A program made the translations under genes and the position numbers. A stretch of 64,000 nucleotides of DNA from Pygmaiobacter massiliensis (GTDB lineage: Bacteria; Bacillota; Clostridia; Oscillospirales; Ruminococcaceae): assembly GCA_022778585.1 (NCBI GenBank), contig JALFTI010000019.1:62001-126000 (forward strand), read 5' to 3'. This document shows, in pieces, positions 18,182-28,089 of the stretch (positions within the stretch are counted from its first letter, which is position 1; each line of letters begins with the position of its first letter). A model generated the notes under the pieces. That model searched no databases and was not told the origin of the DNA. It saw nothing but the letters and a program-made list of their open reading frames with translations.

Positions 18182-21100
18182 TTACTGGACCAGCTGCACA
18201 TCCACCTCGTCCACCTTCAGCCGCAAAAGCTTGGAAACGCCGTCCTCCTGCATGGTAACGCCATACAGGATATCCGCTTCTTCCATGGTGCCGCGCCGGT
18301 GCGTAATTACAATAAACTGTGTGTCGTCGGTAATACGGCGCAGATATCCGGCAAAGCGCACCACATTCACATCGTCCAGGGCGGCCTCAATCTCATCCAG
18401 AATGCAGAAAGGTGCCGGGTTGACCGCCAAAATGGCAAAGTAAATGCTGATGGCCACCAACGCCTGTTCACCGCCGGAAAGAGCCGAAAGGTTTTTGATG
18501 ATCTTGCCGGGGGGCGCAACCGTGATATCAATGCCGCTTTCCAGCACATCCTCCGGGTCTGCCAAGGAAAGGGTTGCGGTGCCGCCGCCAAAAAGCTCGG
18601 CAAAAATGCGGCCAAAATTTTCGTTAATACGGGCAAAGCTTTCTGTGAACAGACTTCGCATCTCGCTGCACAGACCGCCGATCAGCTTTTCCAGCTGGCG
18701 GCGGCTTTTTTCAATATCCTCCACCTGGCTTTTCATAAACTGGTAGCGTTCGTTTACCTCGGCAAATTCTTCAATTGCTCCTACATTTACATTGCCCAAT
18801 GCCCGAATTTTACCGCGCACCTCTGCCACCTGGCGGCGCAGCTGAGCCGCCGATTCAAACGGCACTGCCAGTTCAGCCGCATCATTGGGGGTCATTTCGT
18901 ACTCTTCCCACAGCTTTTGGGTGGTGGCGTCATATTCCGTTTCCAGCTGCGCTTTACGCTCGGCCTGGCGGGCAATCTCCTGAGAAAGCGTCTCTCGCTG
19001 CGTTTGCAGCTGGCGCACCTGGGTAGTTTGCTCGGTAATGGACGCTTCCCGTTCCATTCGCACATCCACCGCCTGGCGGATCATCTGCTCCTGCTTTGCT
19101 ATCTGGTCGTTTTTCTCCTGTTTTTGCTGTTTAAGCGTCTGCATGCGCTGCTGGCGCTCTTTTATCATTTCTTCCAGCTGGGCAATGTTTTCCTGCAGCT
19201 GCCGGGTGCGGCCCTGGGCGTCCTTGCTTGCCGCCAACAAACTGTTTGTCTGCTGGCACGCAAGCTCGGCATCCTTTTGGGCCGCAAGGCGAGCAAGCTT
19301 TGCCTGCGACAATTCCTCCGCCAGTCGATTGCGGGTGGCAAGGGCTGAGTCATCCTGGTTGGTAATGCCGGCAAGCTCCTTTTGCAAAGCTTCTTGCTCG
19401 GCAGAAAGCTGCTCGCTGCGCTGGCGGTTTTGCTGCAAAGTGTTCTGCGCCTGGGCAATGGTCTCATCCAGGCTTTGCTTTTCTGCCTGCAAAAGCTGGG
19501 CTGCGCTGGCCAGCTGGCTTTGGGTTGTCTGCAGGTTTGCAAGCTCGGTCCGGGTACGGATCTGTTCTCCCGAAGCCGTAATCTGCTCGGACTCGGTAGC
19601 GGAAAGCTGCGCCGAAAGCTTTTCACATTCCGCCTTAATTTTCTCCATTGCAGCTGTGCGTTCCGTGCGGGTTTGCGACAGTTTTTCCAGCTGCCCCTTC
19701 AGTTCTTCAATCTCGCTGCGGCGGGTAAAAAGCCCCGCCGACCGGGCCACCGAGCCGCCAGTGAAGGAACCGCCCGCGTTTACCACCTGGCCGTCCATTG
19801 TCACCACACGGTTGCGGTAATCCAGCGCTTTTGCAGCACTGCCCGCCGCATTCAGGTCTTCCACCACTACAATACGGCCCAAAAGGTTGGAAACCACATT
19901 GGCATAGCGCTCGTCTGCCTGTACCAGGTCACAGGCAAGGCGGGCCCCCTGCGGCAGCTTCGAGCGTTCAAAAAAGGACGGCCGCACCGTGGTAAGGGGC
20001 AAAAAAGTGGCTCTGCCCGCTTTGTCCTGTTTCAGCAGACCGATTGCCGCCTTCGCTGCATTCTCATCCGCTACTACAATATTCTGCGCCGCAGCGCCAA
20101 GCGCCGTTTCAATAGCAGTTTCACAGCCTGGCAAAACGCTGAGAATGGTAGACACCGGCCCAACAATTCCCCGCAGCCGATGACTTGCCGCCGCCCGCAT
20201 CACATACTTGACGCTTTGGCTGTAGCCATCCATTGAATTTTCCAGGTCCCGCAGAATTTTAATGCGCTGGCTGGCGGAATTTTCCTGCCGCTGTGCCTGT
20301 TCCACCGCCTGGCGGGCTTCTTCCAGTTGTTTTTGCCGGGAAGAAAGCTTTAAGGAAAGCCCTTCCTTAATATTATTAAGCCGAACCAGCTCCTCTTCCA
20401 GCGAAGCAAGCAGGGTTTGGGTATCTTTGCATTCGGCTGCGAGGCGCTGGGCCTTTGCGGCCGAATCGTCCTGTTCAATAACCTGCTGGCGGGCATGAGC
20501 GTTTTCACACGCCTGCTGCGCGGCAGCAGTGGAAACCTTTAGGTCGGTCAAAAAGCCGGACAATTCAGAAATGCGGGCCAATACCACACCGCGCCGCTCA
20601 CCGGTTGCCCGGTCCTGCCGGCCCAGTTCCTCCAGCATACCGGAAATACGGTCAATTTCGCTGGAAAGGTCCTGCTCCTTTTTTCTGGCGGCCTGTTCGG
20701 CTGCCTGCTGCAATTGGATTTGTTCGGCCGTCTGCTCATCCGAACGCCCTGCCTGCTCAATCTGATGCTGCAGGTCCCGAATGGAGGCGCGGTTATGCTC
20801 CACATCATTCTCAAGCACTGCAGCGGCAGAATCCTGCTCGGCTATCTGCTCGGTGAGGGAACGGATTTCGGCATTCGCACGCTCGATTTGAACATTTAAA
20901 CGGGCAATCATCTCCCGGGTATCGGCAGTATCCGCATCCAGTTTTTCAATCTCGCCGGTACAGCGGTCATAATCAGCCTGGGCGGTTTCGGCGTCCCGGG
21001 CAGCCTGGCGCAGACTGTCCTTTGCCCTGCGCAGCATGTCGGTCCACAAGGTTACCTCCAGCTGGCGCTTTGTATTGGAAAATTCCAAAAACTGCTGGGC

Positions 21101-21736
21101 TTTCTTGCTTTCCCGTTCCAGCGGCCCTACCCGGTCGGCCAGCTCTTTTAAAATATCCTCAAGCCGCACCAGGTTTTCCTGCGTTGCTGCAAGCCGGCGC
21201 TCTGCTTCGTTTTTTCGGTAGCGATACTTTGCAATGCCCGAAGCTTCTTCAAAAATTTCGCGCCGTTCGCCGGACTTTGCGCCCACAATTTCGGCAATTT
21301 TACCCTGGCCGATAATGGAATAGCCATCCCGGCCAATGCCGGTATCCAAAAACAGCTCATAGATATCCTTTAAGCGGACATTCTGGCCATTGATGCAGTA
21401 TTCGCTTTCGCCCGAACGGTAGTAACGGCGGGTAATCACGACCTCTTCGCTTTCCATATCCAGCCGGTGGGAAGAGTTATCGATATAAAGCGAAACCGCA
21501 GCAAAGCCCATAGCGCTGCGTTTTTGGGTGCCACCGAAGATAACATCCTCCATTTTTCCGCTTCCCCGCAGCTGCTTGGAGGAGGTTTCCCCCAATACCC
21601 AGCGAATGGCGTCGGAAATATTGCTTTTGCCGCTGCCATTGGGGCCCACAACCGCAGTAATGCCCCCTTCAAAGGTGATCTTGGTGCGGTCCGGGAAGGA
21701 CTTAAACCCCTGTATCTCCAATGCTTTTAAAAACAC
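18182..21736 (-). CDS. smc: Chromosome segregation ATPase Smc
   Basis: About 1184 residues in the standard SMC order: Walker A GPNGSGKSN near residues 31-39, a long coiled coil, a hinge (GIVGPVSTIL ... VVTMDGQVVNAGGSFTGGS), a return coiled coil, then the signature LSGGEQALVAI and Walker B FCILDEIEAALDD. With ScpAB it forms the condensin-like complex. I favour the GTG at 21736 (FLKALEIQGFKSF), which has GGAAGG ten bases upstream. The ATG at 21778 has no SD and would overlap the radical SAM gene. It sits in the conserved rnc-radical SAM-smc-ftsY order. Confidence 0.95.
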   Translation of the reverse strand: MFLKALEIQGFKSFPDRTKITFEGGITAVVGPNGSGKSNISDAIRWVLGETSSKQLRGSGKMEDVIFGGTQKRSAMGFAAVSLYIDNSSHRLDMESEEVVITRRYYRSGESEYCINGQNVRLKDIYELFLDTGIGRDGYSIIGQGKIAEIVGAKSGERREIFEEASGIAKYRYRKNEAERRLAATQENLVRLEDILKELADRVGPLERESKKAQQFLEFSNTKRQLEVTLWTDMLRRAKDSLRQAARDAETAQADYDRCTGEIEKLDADTADTREMIARLNVQIERANAEIRSLTEQIAEQDSAAAVLENDVEHNRASIRDLQHQIEQAGRSDEQTAEQIQLQQAAEQAARKKEQDLSSEIDRISGMLEELGRQDRATGERRGVVLARISELSGFLTDLKVSTAAAQQACENAHARQQVIEQDDSAAKAQRLAAECKDTQTLLASLEEELVRLNNIKEGLSLKLSSRQKQLEEARQAVEQAQRQENSASQRIKILRDLENSMDGYSQSVKYVMRAAASHRLRGIVGPVSTILSVLPGCETAIETALGAAAQNIVVADENAAKAAIGLLKQDKAGRATFLPLTTVRPSFFERSKLPQGARLACDLVQADERYANVVSNLLGRIVVVEDLNAAGSAAKALDYRNRVVTMDGQVVNAGGSFTGGSVARSAGLFTRRSEIEELKGQLEKLSQTRTERTAAMEKIKAECEKLSAQLSATESEQITASGEQIRTRTELANLQTTQSQLASAAQLLQAEKQSLDETIAQAQNTLQQNRQRSEQLSAEQEALQKELAGITNQDDSALATRNRLAEELSQAKLARLAAQKDAELACQQTNSLLAASKDAQGRTRQLQENIAQLEEMIKERQQRMQTLKQQKQEKNDQIAKQEQMIRQAVDVRMEREASITEQTTQVRQLQTQRETLSQEIARQAERKAQLETEYDATTQKLWEEYEMTPNDAAELAVPFESAAQLRRQVAEVRGKIRALGNVNVGAIEEFAEVNERYQFMKSQVEDIEKSRRQLEKLIGGLCSEMRSLFTESFARINENFGRIFAELFGGGTATLSLADPEDVLESGIDITVAPPGKIIKNLSALSGGEQALVAISIYFAILAVNPAPFCILDEIEAALDDVNVVRFAGYLRRITDDTQFIVITHRRGTMEEADILYGVTMQEDGVSKLLRLKVDEVDVQLVQ

Positions 21737-21770
21737 TTTTCCACATCCTTCCCGTTTGGGTAAAAACTCT

Positions 21771-22784
21771 TTATCCATTTTGGCAAACTAGCCGCATCTG
21801 CCGGCCCGAAAGTTCACCATTCTCCAAAAGCTGCAGGCGGTAACCCGCCGCCTGCCAAAAGGCCAGGTTTTTATTTTTCTGCCCGGCGGCTGCCGAACGC
21901 TGACCTTTTGCCACCTGTACGGTATATTCGCCCGGGGGCAAACCCTGCAGCAGCTTTTTTTGCCCTTCCAAAAAAAGCGCCGCGTCGCACAACTGCCGAA
22001 AGGCCGGGTGGTAGGGGCCTGCCACTACACGCGCCGAAAGCCCCGGCTCGTCGTGCAGTCCCACCCGTATAACGCGGATCTGTTTTGCTTCAAACAGCTC
22101 CAAAAGCGGGCTGACCGCCTCCACTGCCTGTTCAACCGAAAGCGGCCGGTATACCCCGGCCCGGTACAGGCGTTCCAGCTCGGTGCCCATAAGCACCAGC
22201 GCCGGATAAATCCGCACCGTGTTGGGTGAAAGGGCAGCCAGCGCCAAAGCGGTGTCCCGCGCGCTTCGCACCGGGTCGGTTTCGCCGTAAAGGCCCAGCA
22301 TCATCTGCAGTCCCAGCGAAAAACCGGCATTTTTAACCTGCTTTGCAGCAAATTCCAGCTGCAGCCGGGTATGCCCGCGCCCATTCAGCTGCAAAACCCG
22401 GTCGCTCATGCTTTGAGCGCCCAGTTCCACGCTGGTAACATGGTAATGGGCCAGCGTTTTCAGCACCGTTGGGTCAATGGCGTCCGGCCGGGTGGAAATG
22501 CGGATGCCCGATGCCCGCCCCTGTTCCACAAACACAGCGGCGGCAGACAAAAGGCTTTCCATATATTCATGAGGAAGAGCGGTAAAGCTGCCGCCGAAAA
22601 AGGCAATTTCGGTATTTTGGCCATTTCCGGCTGCCGGCAAGGCTTTTTCGCACAGCTCGCTGACCGTATTTGCATCCGGCAAACTGCCGGCAGCGCCGCT
22701 GATTGTCCGCTGGTCGCAAAAACTGCACCGGTGCAGACACCCCGCGTGAGGCACAAAAATAGAAAGGTTTGCGTGCCGTTTCAT
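21771..22784 (-). CDS. Elp3-like radical SAM protein of unknown substrate
   Basis: A 337-residue radical SAM enzyme. The cluster motif is CLHRCSFC (Cx3Cx2C) at about residues 16-23, followed by the GGSFTALP SAM-binding loop and an RPDAID segment. These resemble the radical SAM part of Elp3/YhcC-type proteins, but there is no acetyltransferase domain. The C-terminal ~70 residues are basic. Its ATG directly abuts the rnc stop (TAAATG), so it is translationally coupled. The position between rnc and smc is conserved in clostridia, suggesting an RNA-modification or segregation-linked role; that is inference. Confidence 0.88.
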   Translation of the reverse strand: MKRHANLSIFVPHAGCLHRCSFCDQRTISGAAGSLPDANTVSELCEKALPAAGNGQNTEIAFFGGSFTALPHEYMESLLSAAAVFVEQGRASGIRISTRPDAIDPTVLKTLAHYHVTSVELGAQSMSDRVLQLNGRGHTRLQLEFAAKQVKNAGFSLGLQMMLGLYGETDPVRSARDTALALAALSPNTVRIYPALVLMGTELERLYRAGVYRPLSVEQAVEAVSPLLELFEAKQIRVIRVGLHDEPGLSARVVAGPYHPAFRQLCDAALFLEGQKKLLQGLPPGEYTVQVAKGQRSAAAGQKNKNLAFWQAAGYRLQLLENGELSGRQMRLVCQNG

Positions 22785-23459
22785 TTATGTCTGGTCTCCA
22801 AACAGCTCCAGTGCCTGGCGTGCCGCCTGCTGTTCCGCCGCCTTTTTGCTGTGGCCGGTGCCTTTGCCCAGCACATTGGAATTGAGGTGTACCTCCACCG
22901 TAAATCTCTTATTGTGGTCCGGCCCAAATTCTCCGGTCACCACATACCGCAGCCGTTCCTCCGGGTTTTGCTGAATAATCTCCTGCAGGCGGGTTTTATA
23001 ATCTTCCTGGCTGACATGCTGTGCCTTAACAAACGGCAGAATAAAAGCCCGTGCCGCCTCAAGGCCGCCATCCAGATAGATGGCCGCAATAACCGCTTCA
23101 AAGGCGTCGGCCAGAATGGAAGAGCGCTCCCGCCCGCCGGACAGTTCCTCGCCCCTTCCCAGCCGCATATACCGACCAAGGTCAATTTTTTTGGCAAACT
23201 CAAAGCAGCTGCCCTCGCACACCAGCGCCGCCCGGGTACGGGTTAATTCTCCTTCGGGCAGGTCCTTATGGGCAGAAAATAGGTATTCGCTCACCACAAT
23301 GGAGAGCACCGAATCTCCCAAAAATTCCAATCGCTCATTAAAAGGCTGCCCTCTGCGCTGCTCGTTTGCAAAGCTGGAATGGGTTACAGCTGTAAGCAAA
23401 AGCTCTCCGTTTTGAAACCGGTAGCCCAGCTTTTCTTCCAAAGAACGCAAATTTTCCAT
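22785..23459 (-). CDS. rnc: Ribonuclease III
   Basis: A 224-residue dsRNA endonuclease for rRNA and mRNA processing. The signature ERLEFLGDSVLS and the second metal site (DAFEAVIAAIYLDGG) mark the catalytic domain, residues 1 to about 145. A dsRNA-binding domain follows, ending with the GKGTGHSKKAAEQQAARQAL helix. The ATG at 23459 follows GAGGAG; the ATG at 23477 lies inside plsX. Its SD overlaps the plsX stop codon, giving tight coupling. Confidence 0.96.
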   Translation of the reverse strand: MENLRSLEEKLGYRFQNGELLLTAVTHSSFANEQRRGQPFNERLEFLGDSVLSIVVSEYLFSAHKDLPEGELTRTRAALVCEGSCFEFAKKIDLGRYMRLGRGEELSGGRERSSILADAFEAVIAAIYLDGGLEAARAFILPFVKAQHVSQEDYKTRLQEIIQQNPEERLRYVVTGEFGPDHNKRFTVEVHLNSNVLGKGTGHSKKAAEQQAARQALELFGDQT

Positions 23460-23463
23460 CTGC

Positions 23464-24486
23464 TTACTCCTCAGCATTCGGCACGCCGGCGGCCTTACAG
23501 GCGGCCATATTGGCGGCGATGGTGTCGATCATACCGTTTTCCACACAGGCCTTAGCCTGGCGCACGGCGTTTTTAATAGCTTTTGCGTTAGAGGAACCGT
23601 GCGCCTTAATCACCACCTGAGAAATTCCCAAAAGCGGTGCGCCGCCGTACTCGTCGGCATCCAGCTTCTTTTTAAAGGCGCTTACCCCGCTTTTTAAGGT
23701 TAAAGCGGCCAGCTTGGTGGCAAAGCTGTGGTAGAACATCTGTTTCAGCTCTGCAGAAAAGAACTTGGCCAGGCCTTCGGTCAGCTTTAAAATAACATTG
23801 CCGGTAAAGCCGTCGCAGACCACCACATCCACCCCGCCGGTGGGAATGTCCCGCGGTTCAATATTGCCCACAAAATGAATAGACGGATTTTGACGCAGCA
23901 ATTGATGCGCAGCCACATAAGTAGGGGTACCTTTTGTCTCCTCGGCACCGTTATTCACCAGGGCGACCTTGGGATTTTGCCGCCCCAAAACCTTTTGCGC
24001 ATACACGCTTCCCATAGTGGCAAAGCAGTCCAGCATTTCGGGCGGGCATTCGGTATTTGCCCCCGAATCCAAAAGCAGGTAAGCCTGCTTTTGCCCCGGA
24101 ATAATTGTGGCAATTGCCGCCCGCTTTACCCCGCGCATCCGCTTGACAATTAAGGTAGCGCCGGTAAGCAGCGCACCGGTGGAACCGGCCGACACCAATG
24201 CATCGGCGCCGCCTTCGGCCAAAAGCCGCAGCCCCACCACCATGGAGGAGTCCTTCTTATGACGAATCGCCCGGGTGGGGTCGTCGCACATCTCAATCAC
24301 ATCACCGGCGTGGATAATCTCAATTCCGGCCAAATCCAGCGATTGTTCTTTGGCGGCGGCCAAAATTTTCTCTTCGTCGCCCACCAAAATGATTTCCACC
24401 CCAAATTCCTGCGCTGCCAACACAGCGCCCTGCACCACTGCACCAGGGGCATTATCCCCGCCCATAGCGTCCAGAATAATCCGCAT
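23464..24486 (-). CDS. plsX: Phosphate acyltransferase PlsX
   Basis: A 340-residue enzyme converting acyl-ACP to acyl-phosphate, the first step of phosphatidic-acid synthesis with PlsY. The DAMGGDNAP start, the GSTGALL segment and the C-terminal VNVGCD-like regions fit the family. The ATG at 24486 follows GGAGGG; the reading to 24564 has no SD. Its usual companions fapR and fabD/fabG are absent here; the fab operon lies about 15 kb away at 39531-48054. rnc starts 4 bp beyond its stop. Confidence 0.95.
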   Translation of the reverse strand: MRIILDAMGGDNAPGAVVQGAVLAAQEFGVEIILVGDEEKILAAAKEQSLDLAGIEIIHAGDVIEMCDDPTRAIRHKKDSSMVVGLRLLAEGGADALVSAGSTGALLTGATLIVKRMRGVKRAAIATIIPGQKQAYLLLDSGANTECPPEMLDCFATMGSVYAQKVLGRQNPKVALVNNGAEETKGTPTYVAAHQLLRQNPSIHFVGNIEPRDIPTGGVDVVVCDGFTGNVILKLTEGLAKFFSAELKQMFYHSFATKLAALTLKSGVSAFKKKLDADEYGGAPLLGISQVVIKAHGSSNAKAIKNAVRQAKACVENGMIDTIAANMAACKAAGVPNAEE

Positions 24487-24589
24487 GTTCTTTCCCTCCG
24501 TTCCTGTGTGGGAGCAATAACCCGCCCACCGCCTGCTTGCGGTATTGGTAAAACAGCTGGCCACTGCCCGTTTTTGCTGTTTTTATAGG

Positions 24590-25909
24590 TCAGCTTTGTG
24601 TTTTTCCCTGCTCGGCCAAAGCCTGCTGCATGGCACTAACCGCCCGCTGGGCCAAAAGCAGGTAACGCTGGCGCTTATCCCGCACCCGCTGTTCCAGCCC
24701 CGGTAAAATGCCCATATTACTGCCCATGGGCTGATAATCGGCATTTTCGGTAGTAACATGGCGCAAAAGCGCGCCACACATTGTTTCGGCCGGAAGCGAA
24801 AGCGGCGCAAGGCCTTTCCATCGTCTGGCAATCTGATGGCCTGCCAAAAGGCCGCTCATAGCGCTTTCCATATATCCTTCCACGCCGGTAATCTGCCCGG
24901 CAAAGAACACATTGGGGTGTGCTTTCATCGACTGGTCCGCCGCAAGTACCCGGGGAGCATTTAAAAAGCTGTTGCGGTGCATAACCCCATAACGCACAAA
25001 CTGTGCATGCTCCAGCCCTGGTATCATAGAAAACACCCGCTTTTGCTCACCAAAACGCAGATTTGTCTGAAAACCAACCAGGTTGTAAAGGGTGTTCTCC
25101 CGGTTTTCACTGCGCAGCTGCACATTGGCCCAGGGGCGATGCCCGGTAGCCGGGTCAATCAGCCCCACCGGCCGCAGCGGTCCATACCGCAGGGTATCCG
25201 GCCCGCGCCGCGCCATAATCTCAATGGGCATGCAGCCTTCGTATACATTCAATTGGTCTGCATCGCTCAATTTTGCCCGCTCGGCAGAAACCAGCTGTTC
25301 ATAAAAAGCCTCATAACCCGCTTTATCAAACGGGCAGTTGAGGTAATCCGCCGTACCGCGGCCATACCGTGAAGCTGCAAAAATTTTTTCCATATCCAGG
25401 CTGCTCGCCTCCACAATGGGGGCCGCCGCGTCAAAAAAGGAAAGTGCCGCCTCGCCGGTTAGCTGGCTGATCTGCTCGGCCAGTCCTCCCTCGGTAAGCG
25501 GGCCGGAAGCAATCAGGGTAATCCCCTCTTTTTCCACCTCGCACTGTTCACAGCGGCGCAGTTCAATCAGCGGCTGCGCCTGTATTTGTTCGGTAACAAG
25601 CTGGCTGAACGCCTCTCGGTCTACTGCCAAGGCACCGCCGGCTGCCACCCGTACCTGTTCGGCAAGGGGCAGAAGGCTGCTGCCCAAAAGCCGCATCTCC
25701 GCTTTCAGCAATCCGCTGCCGGAATCCAGCCGGTCGGCCTTTAAAGAGTTGGAGCAAACCAGCTCGGCCAGGCCTTCCATTTTGTGGGCGGGAGAAAAAC
25801 GGGCGGGCTTTTGCTCATAAAGGGTTACGGGAATGCCCTCGCCTGCCAGGTGCAAAGCAGCCTCACAGCCGGCTAAGCCCCCGCCGATAATGGTGATGGT
25901 TTCTTTCAT
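24590..25909 (-). CDS. trmFO: tRNA uracil-54 methyltransferase TrmFO (folate, FAD)
   Basis: A 439-residue flavoprotein that makes m5U54 in tRNA using methylene-tetrahydrofolate. The N-terminal GGGLAGCEAA dinucleotide fold, the CSNSLKADRLDSGSGLLKAEM segment and the C-terminal FAGQITGVEGYMES match TrmFO. The ATG at 25909 overlaps the topA stop in ATGA, so it is coupled; the longer reading would run inside topA. A gap of about 100 bp separates it from plsX with no clear terminator. Confidence 0.95.
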   Translation of the reverse strand: MKETITIIGGGLAGCEAALHLAGEGIPVTLYEQKPARFSPAHKMEGLAELVCSNSLKADRLDSGSGLLKAEMRLLGSSLLPLAEQVRVAAGGALAVDREAFSQLVTEQIQAQPLIELRRCEQCEVEKEGITLIASGPLTEGGLAEQISQLTGEAALSFFDAAAPIVEASSLDMEKIFAASRYGRGTADYLNCPFDKAGYEAFYEQLVSAERAKLSDADQLNVYEGCMPIEIMARRGPDTLRYGPLRPVGLIDPATGHRPWANVQLRSENRENTLYNLVGFQTNLRFGEQKRVFSMIPGLEHAQFVRYGVMHRNSFLNAPRVLAADQSMKAHPNVFFAGQITGVEGYMESAMSGLLAGHQIARRWKGLAPLSLPAETMCGALLRHVTTENADYQPMGSNMGILPGLEQRVRDKRQRYLLLAQRAVSAMQQALAEQGKTQS

Positions 25910-27996
25910 TTGTTCACCGGTTCGCAATAGCCGCAGCCTTCGGTCAAACAGACCAGGTTGCCGTTCCTGCCGCCTTTCTTAAAGAGTGTTTTGCCGCATT
26001 TGGGGCACTTTTTGTCGGTGGGTTCGTCCCAGCTCATAAAACCGCAGGTGGGGTTTTTCTCGCAGCCATAATAAACCCGGCCTTTTTTGGATTTTCGGAT
26101 TAAAATACGGCTGCCGCAAAGCGGGCACTCTCCCGGCGCCGCGCTGACAATGCGGCGGGTATTTTTACATTCCGGAAATCCGGGACAGGCCAAAAATTTG
26201 CCGTAGCGCCCGGTTTTAATAACCATTTTGCGGCCGCACAGCTCACAAATTTCATCGGTTTCCTCGTCGGGCACCTTAATTTTTTTATCCTTCAGGTCCT
26301 CTTCGGCCTGCTTTAGGGTTTTGTTAAACTGCTGGTAAAAATCATCCACCGTCTGCACCCAGTCGGCCGTACCAGCTTCTACCTTATCCAGGTTCTTTTC
26401 CATCTGGGCCGAAAAATGCACATCCACAATATTGGAAAACTCGCTCATCATCAGCTCGTTTATCGTGCGGCCCAGCAGGGTGGGAACCAGCTTTTTCTGC
26501 TCCCGCTCCACATAACCACGGTCAATAATAGTGGTAATGATGGGCGCATAGGTAGAAGGCCGGCCAATGCCATTTTCCTCCAGGCTTTTAATGAGGGTTG
26601 CCTCGGTATACCGGGCGGGGGGCTGGGTAAACTTTTGTTCTCCCTCCAGCGAACGCAGCTTTAGCTGTGCGCCCTCCTCTAGCGGGGGCAGGGCCGTTTC
26701 CTTTTTCTCCTTCTCGTCGGTTACCTCTTCATACAGCGCCGTATAACCATCAAACGCCACGGTATAGCCCGAAGCCTTAAACAGGTAATCGCCGGCGGTA
26801 ATCTCCACCGCCATGGTATTGTGCTGCGCGTCGGCCATCTGGCTGGCAATAAACCGGTTCCAGATCAGCCGGTAGAGCTTGAGCGTATCCCCCGAGAGAC
26901 TTTTTTCCACCTGGGCGGGGGTGAGCGCCGGGTTTGAGGGACGGATAGCCTCGTGTGCGTCCTGCGCGGCAGTGGCACTTTTGGAGCGGTAGGTGCGCTT
27001 TGCCTTATTGACATAAGCCTCTCCCCACTGACCTGCAATGTAGCTTTTCGCCGCGGCAACCGCCTCGTCCGACACCCGCAGGCTGTCGGTACGCATATAG
27101 GTAATAAGGCCCATGGTTCCTATGCCGGCAATGTCCACGCCTTCATACAGGGTTTGGGCGGCCCGCATGGTACGGGTGGCGGTAAAGCCCAGCCGGCTGG
27201 AAGCTTCCTGCTGCAGTGTACTGGTAATAAAGGGCGGGGGCGGAACCTTTTTACGCTTGCCGTTCTTCAGGCCGGTCACCACAAAGGGCTTGCCCTCCAG
27301 CCCGGCCAGCACCTGGTCGGACTCTTCTTTGTTGTGAATGGGCATTTTTTTGCCGTTCTTTGTGCCGTAAAAGGCAGCCGTAAACTTTTTGCTGTTTCCG
27401 GTACGGGAAAGCGCCGCTTCGATCACCCAATATTCTTCCGGCTTAAAGGCCTCGATCTCCTTTTCCCGGTCCACGATCAGCCGCACCGCAACAGACTGCA
27501 CCCGGCCGGCCGAAAGACCGCGGCGCACCTTGCGCCAGAGAAACGGCGACAGCTTATAACCCACCAAACGGTCCAAAACCCGGCGGGCCTGCTGCGCATT
27601 AAACAGGTTCATATCAATGCGGCGAGGATGGGACATCCCCTCGGTGACCCCTTTTTTGGTAATTTCACCAAAGGTCACCCGGTTTTCGTCCTCCACATTC
27701 AGCCCCAAAATATTGGCCAAATGCCAGCTGATCGCCTCGCCTTCCCGGTCCGGGTCAGTAGCAAGAAGCACCCCTTCCGACTGCTTGGCGGCCGCCTTCA
27801 GCTCCTTAACCAGCTTTTCCTTGCCTTTGATACCAATATACTGGGGGGCATAGTTTTTTTCCACATCAATGCCCAGCTGGCTGGAAGGCAGGTCCCGAAT
27901 ATGGCCCATAGAGGCCATAACCTCGTAACCGTCCCCCAGATATTTACGAATGGTTTTTGCCTTTGCGGGAGATTCCACAATGACCAGTTTAGACAT
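25906..27996 (-). CDS. topA: DNA topoisomerase I
   Basis: A 696-residue type IA topoisomerase that relaxes negative supercoils. The Toprim domain begins LVIVESPAKAKTI; the active-site Tyr is in GLITYMRTDSLR. Three C-terminal zinc ribbons are visible: CELCGRKM...CPGFPEC, CPLCGSRI...CEKNPTC and CPKCGKTL...CLTEGC. The ATG at 27996 has GAGGTG four bases upstream. The order dprA-topA-trmFO is a standard Firmicutes arrangement, in which gid/trmFO follows topA. Confidence 0.96.
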   Translation of the reverse strand: MSKLVIVESPAKAKTIRKYLGDGYEVMASMGHIRDLPSSQLGIDVEKNYAPQYIGIKGKEKLVKELKAAAKQSEGVLLATDPDREGEAISWHLANILGLNVEDENRVTFGEITKKGVTEGMSHPRRIDMNLFNAQQARRVLDRLVGYKLSPFLWRKVRRGLSAGRVQSVAVRLIVDREKEIEAFKPEEYWVIEAALSRTGNSKKFTAAFYGTKNGKKMPIHNKEESDQVLAGLEGKPFVVTGLKNGKRKKVPPPPFITSTLQQEASSRLGFTATRTMRAAQTLYEGVDIAGIGTMGLITYMRTDSLRVSDEAVAAAKSYIAGQWGEAYVNKAKRTYRSKSATAAQDAHEAIRPSNPALTPAQVEKSLSGDTLKLYRLIWNRFIASQMADAQHNTMAVEITAGDYLFKASGYTVAFDGYTALYEEVTDEKEKKETALPPLEEGAQLKLRSLEGEQKFTQPPARYTEATLIKSLEENGIGRPSTYAPIITTIIDRGYVEREQKKLVPTLLGRTINELMMSEFSNIVDVHFSAQMEKNLDKVEAGTADWVQTVDDFYQQFNKTLKQAEEDLKDKKIKVPDEETDEICELCGRKMVIKTGRYGKFLACPGFPECKNTRRIVSAAPGECPLCGSRILIRKSKKGRVYYGCEKNPTCGFMSWDEPTDKKCPKCGKTLFKKGGRNGNLVCLTEGCGYCEPVNK

Positions 27997-28089
27997 AGTA
28001 CACCTCATTCGGTTGCCGCCTGGGCGGCTTTATTGTTACGGCTTTAAAAAGCCGGTAGTTTACTAAAAAAGTGCTTTTTTATAAAAGCT

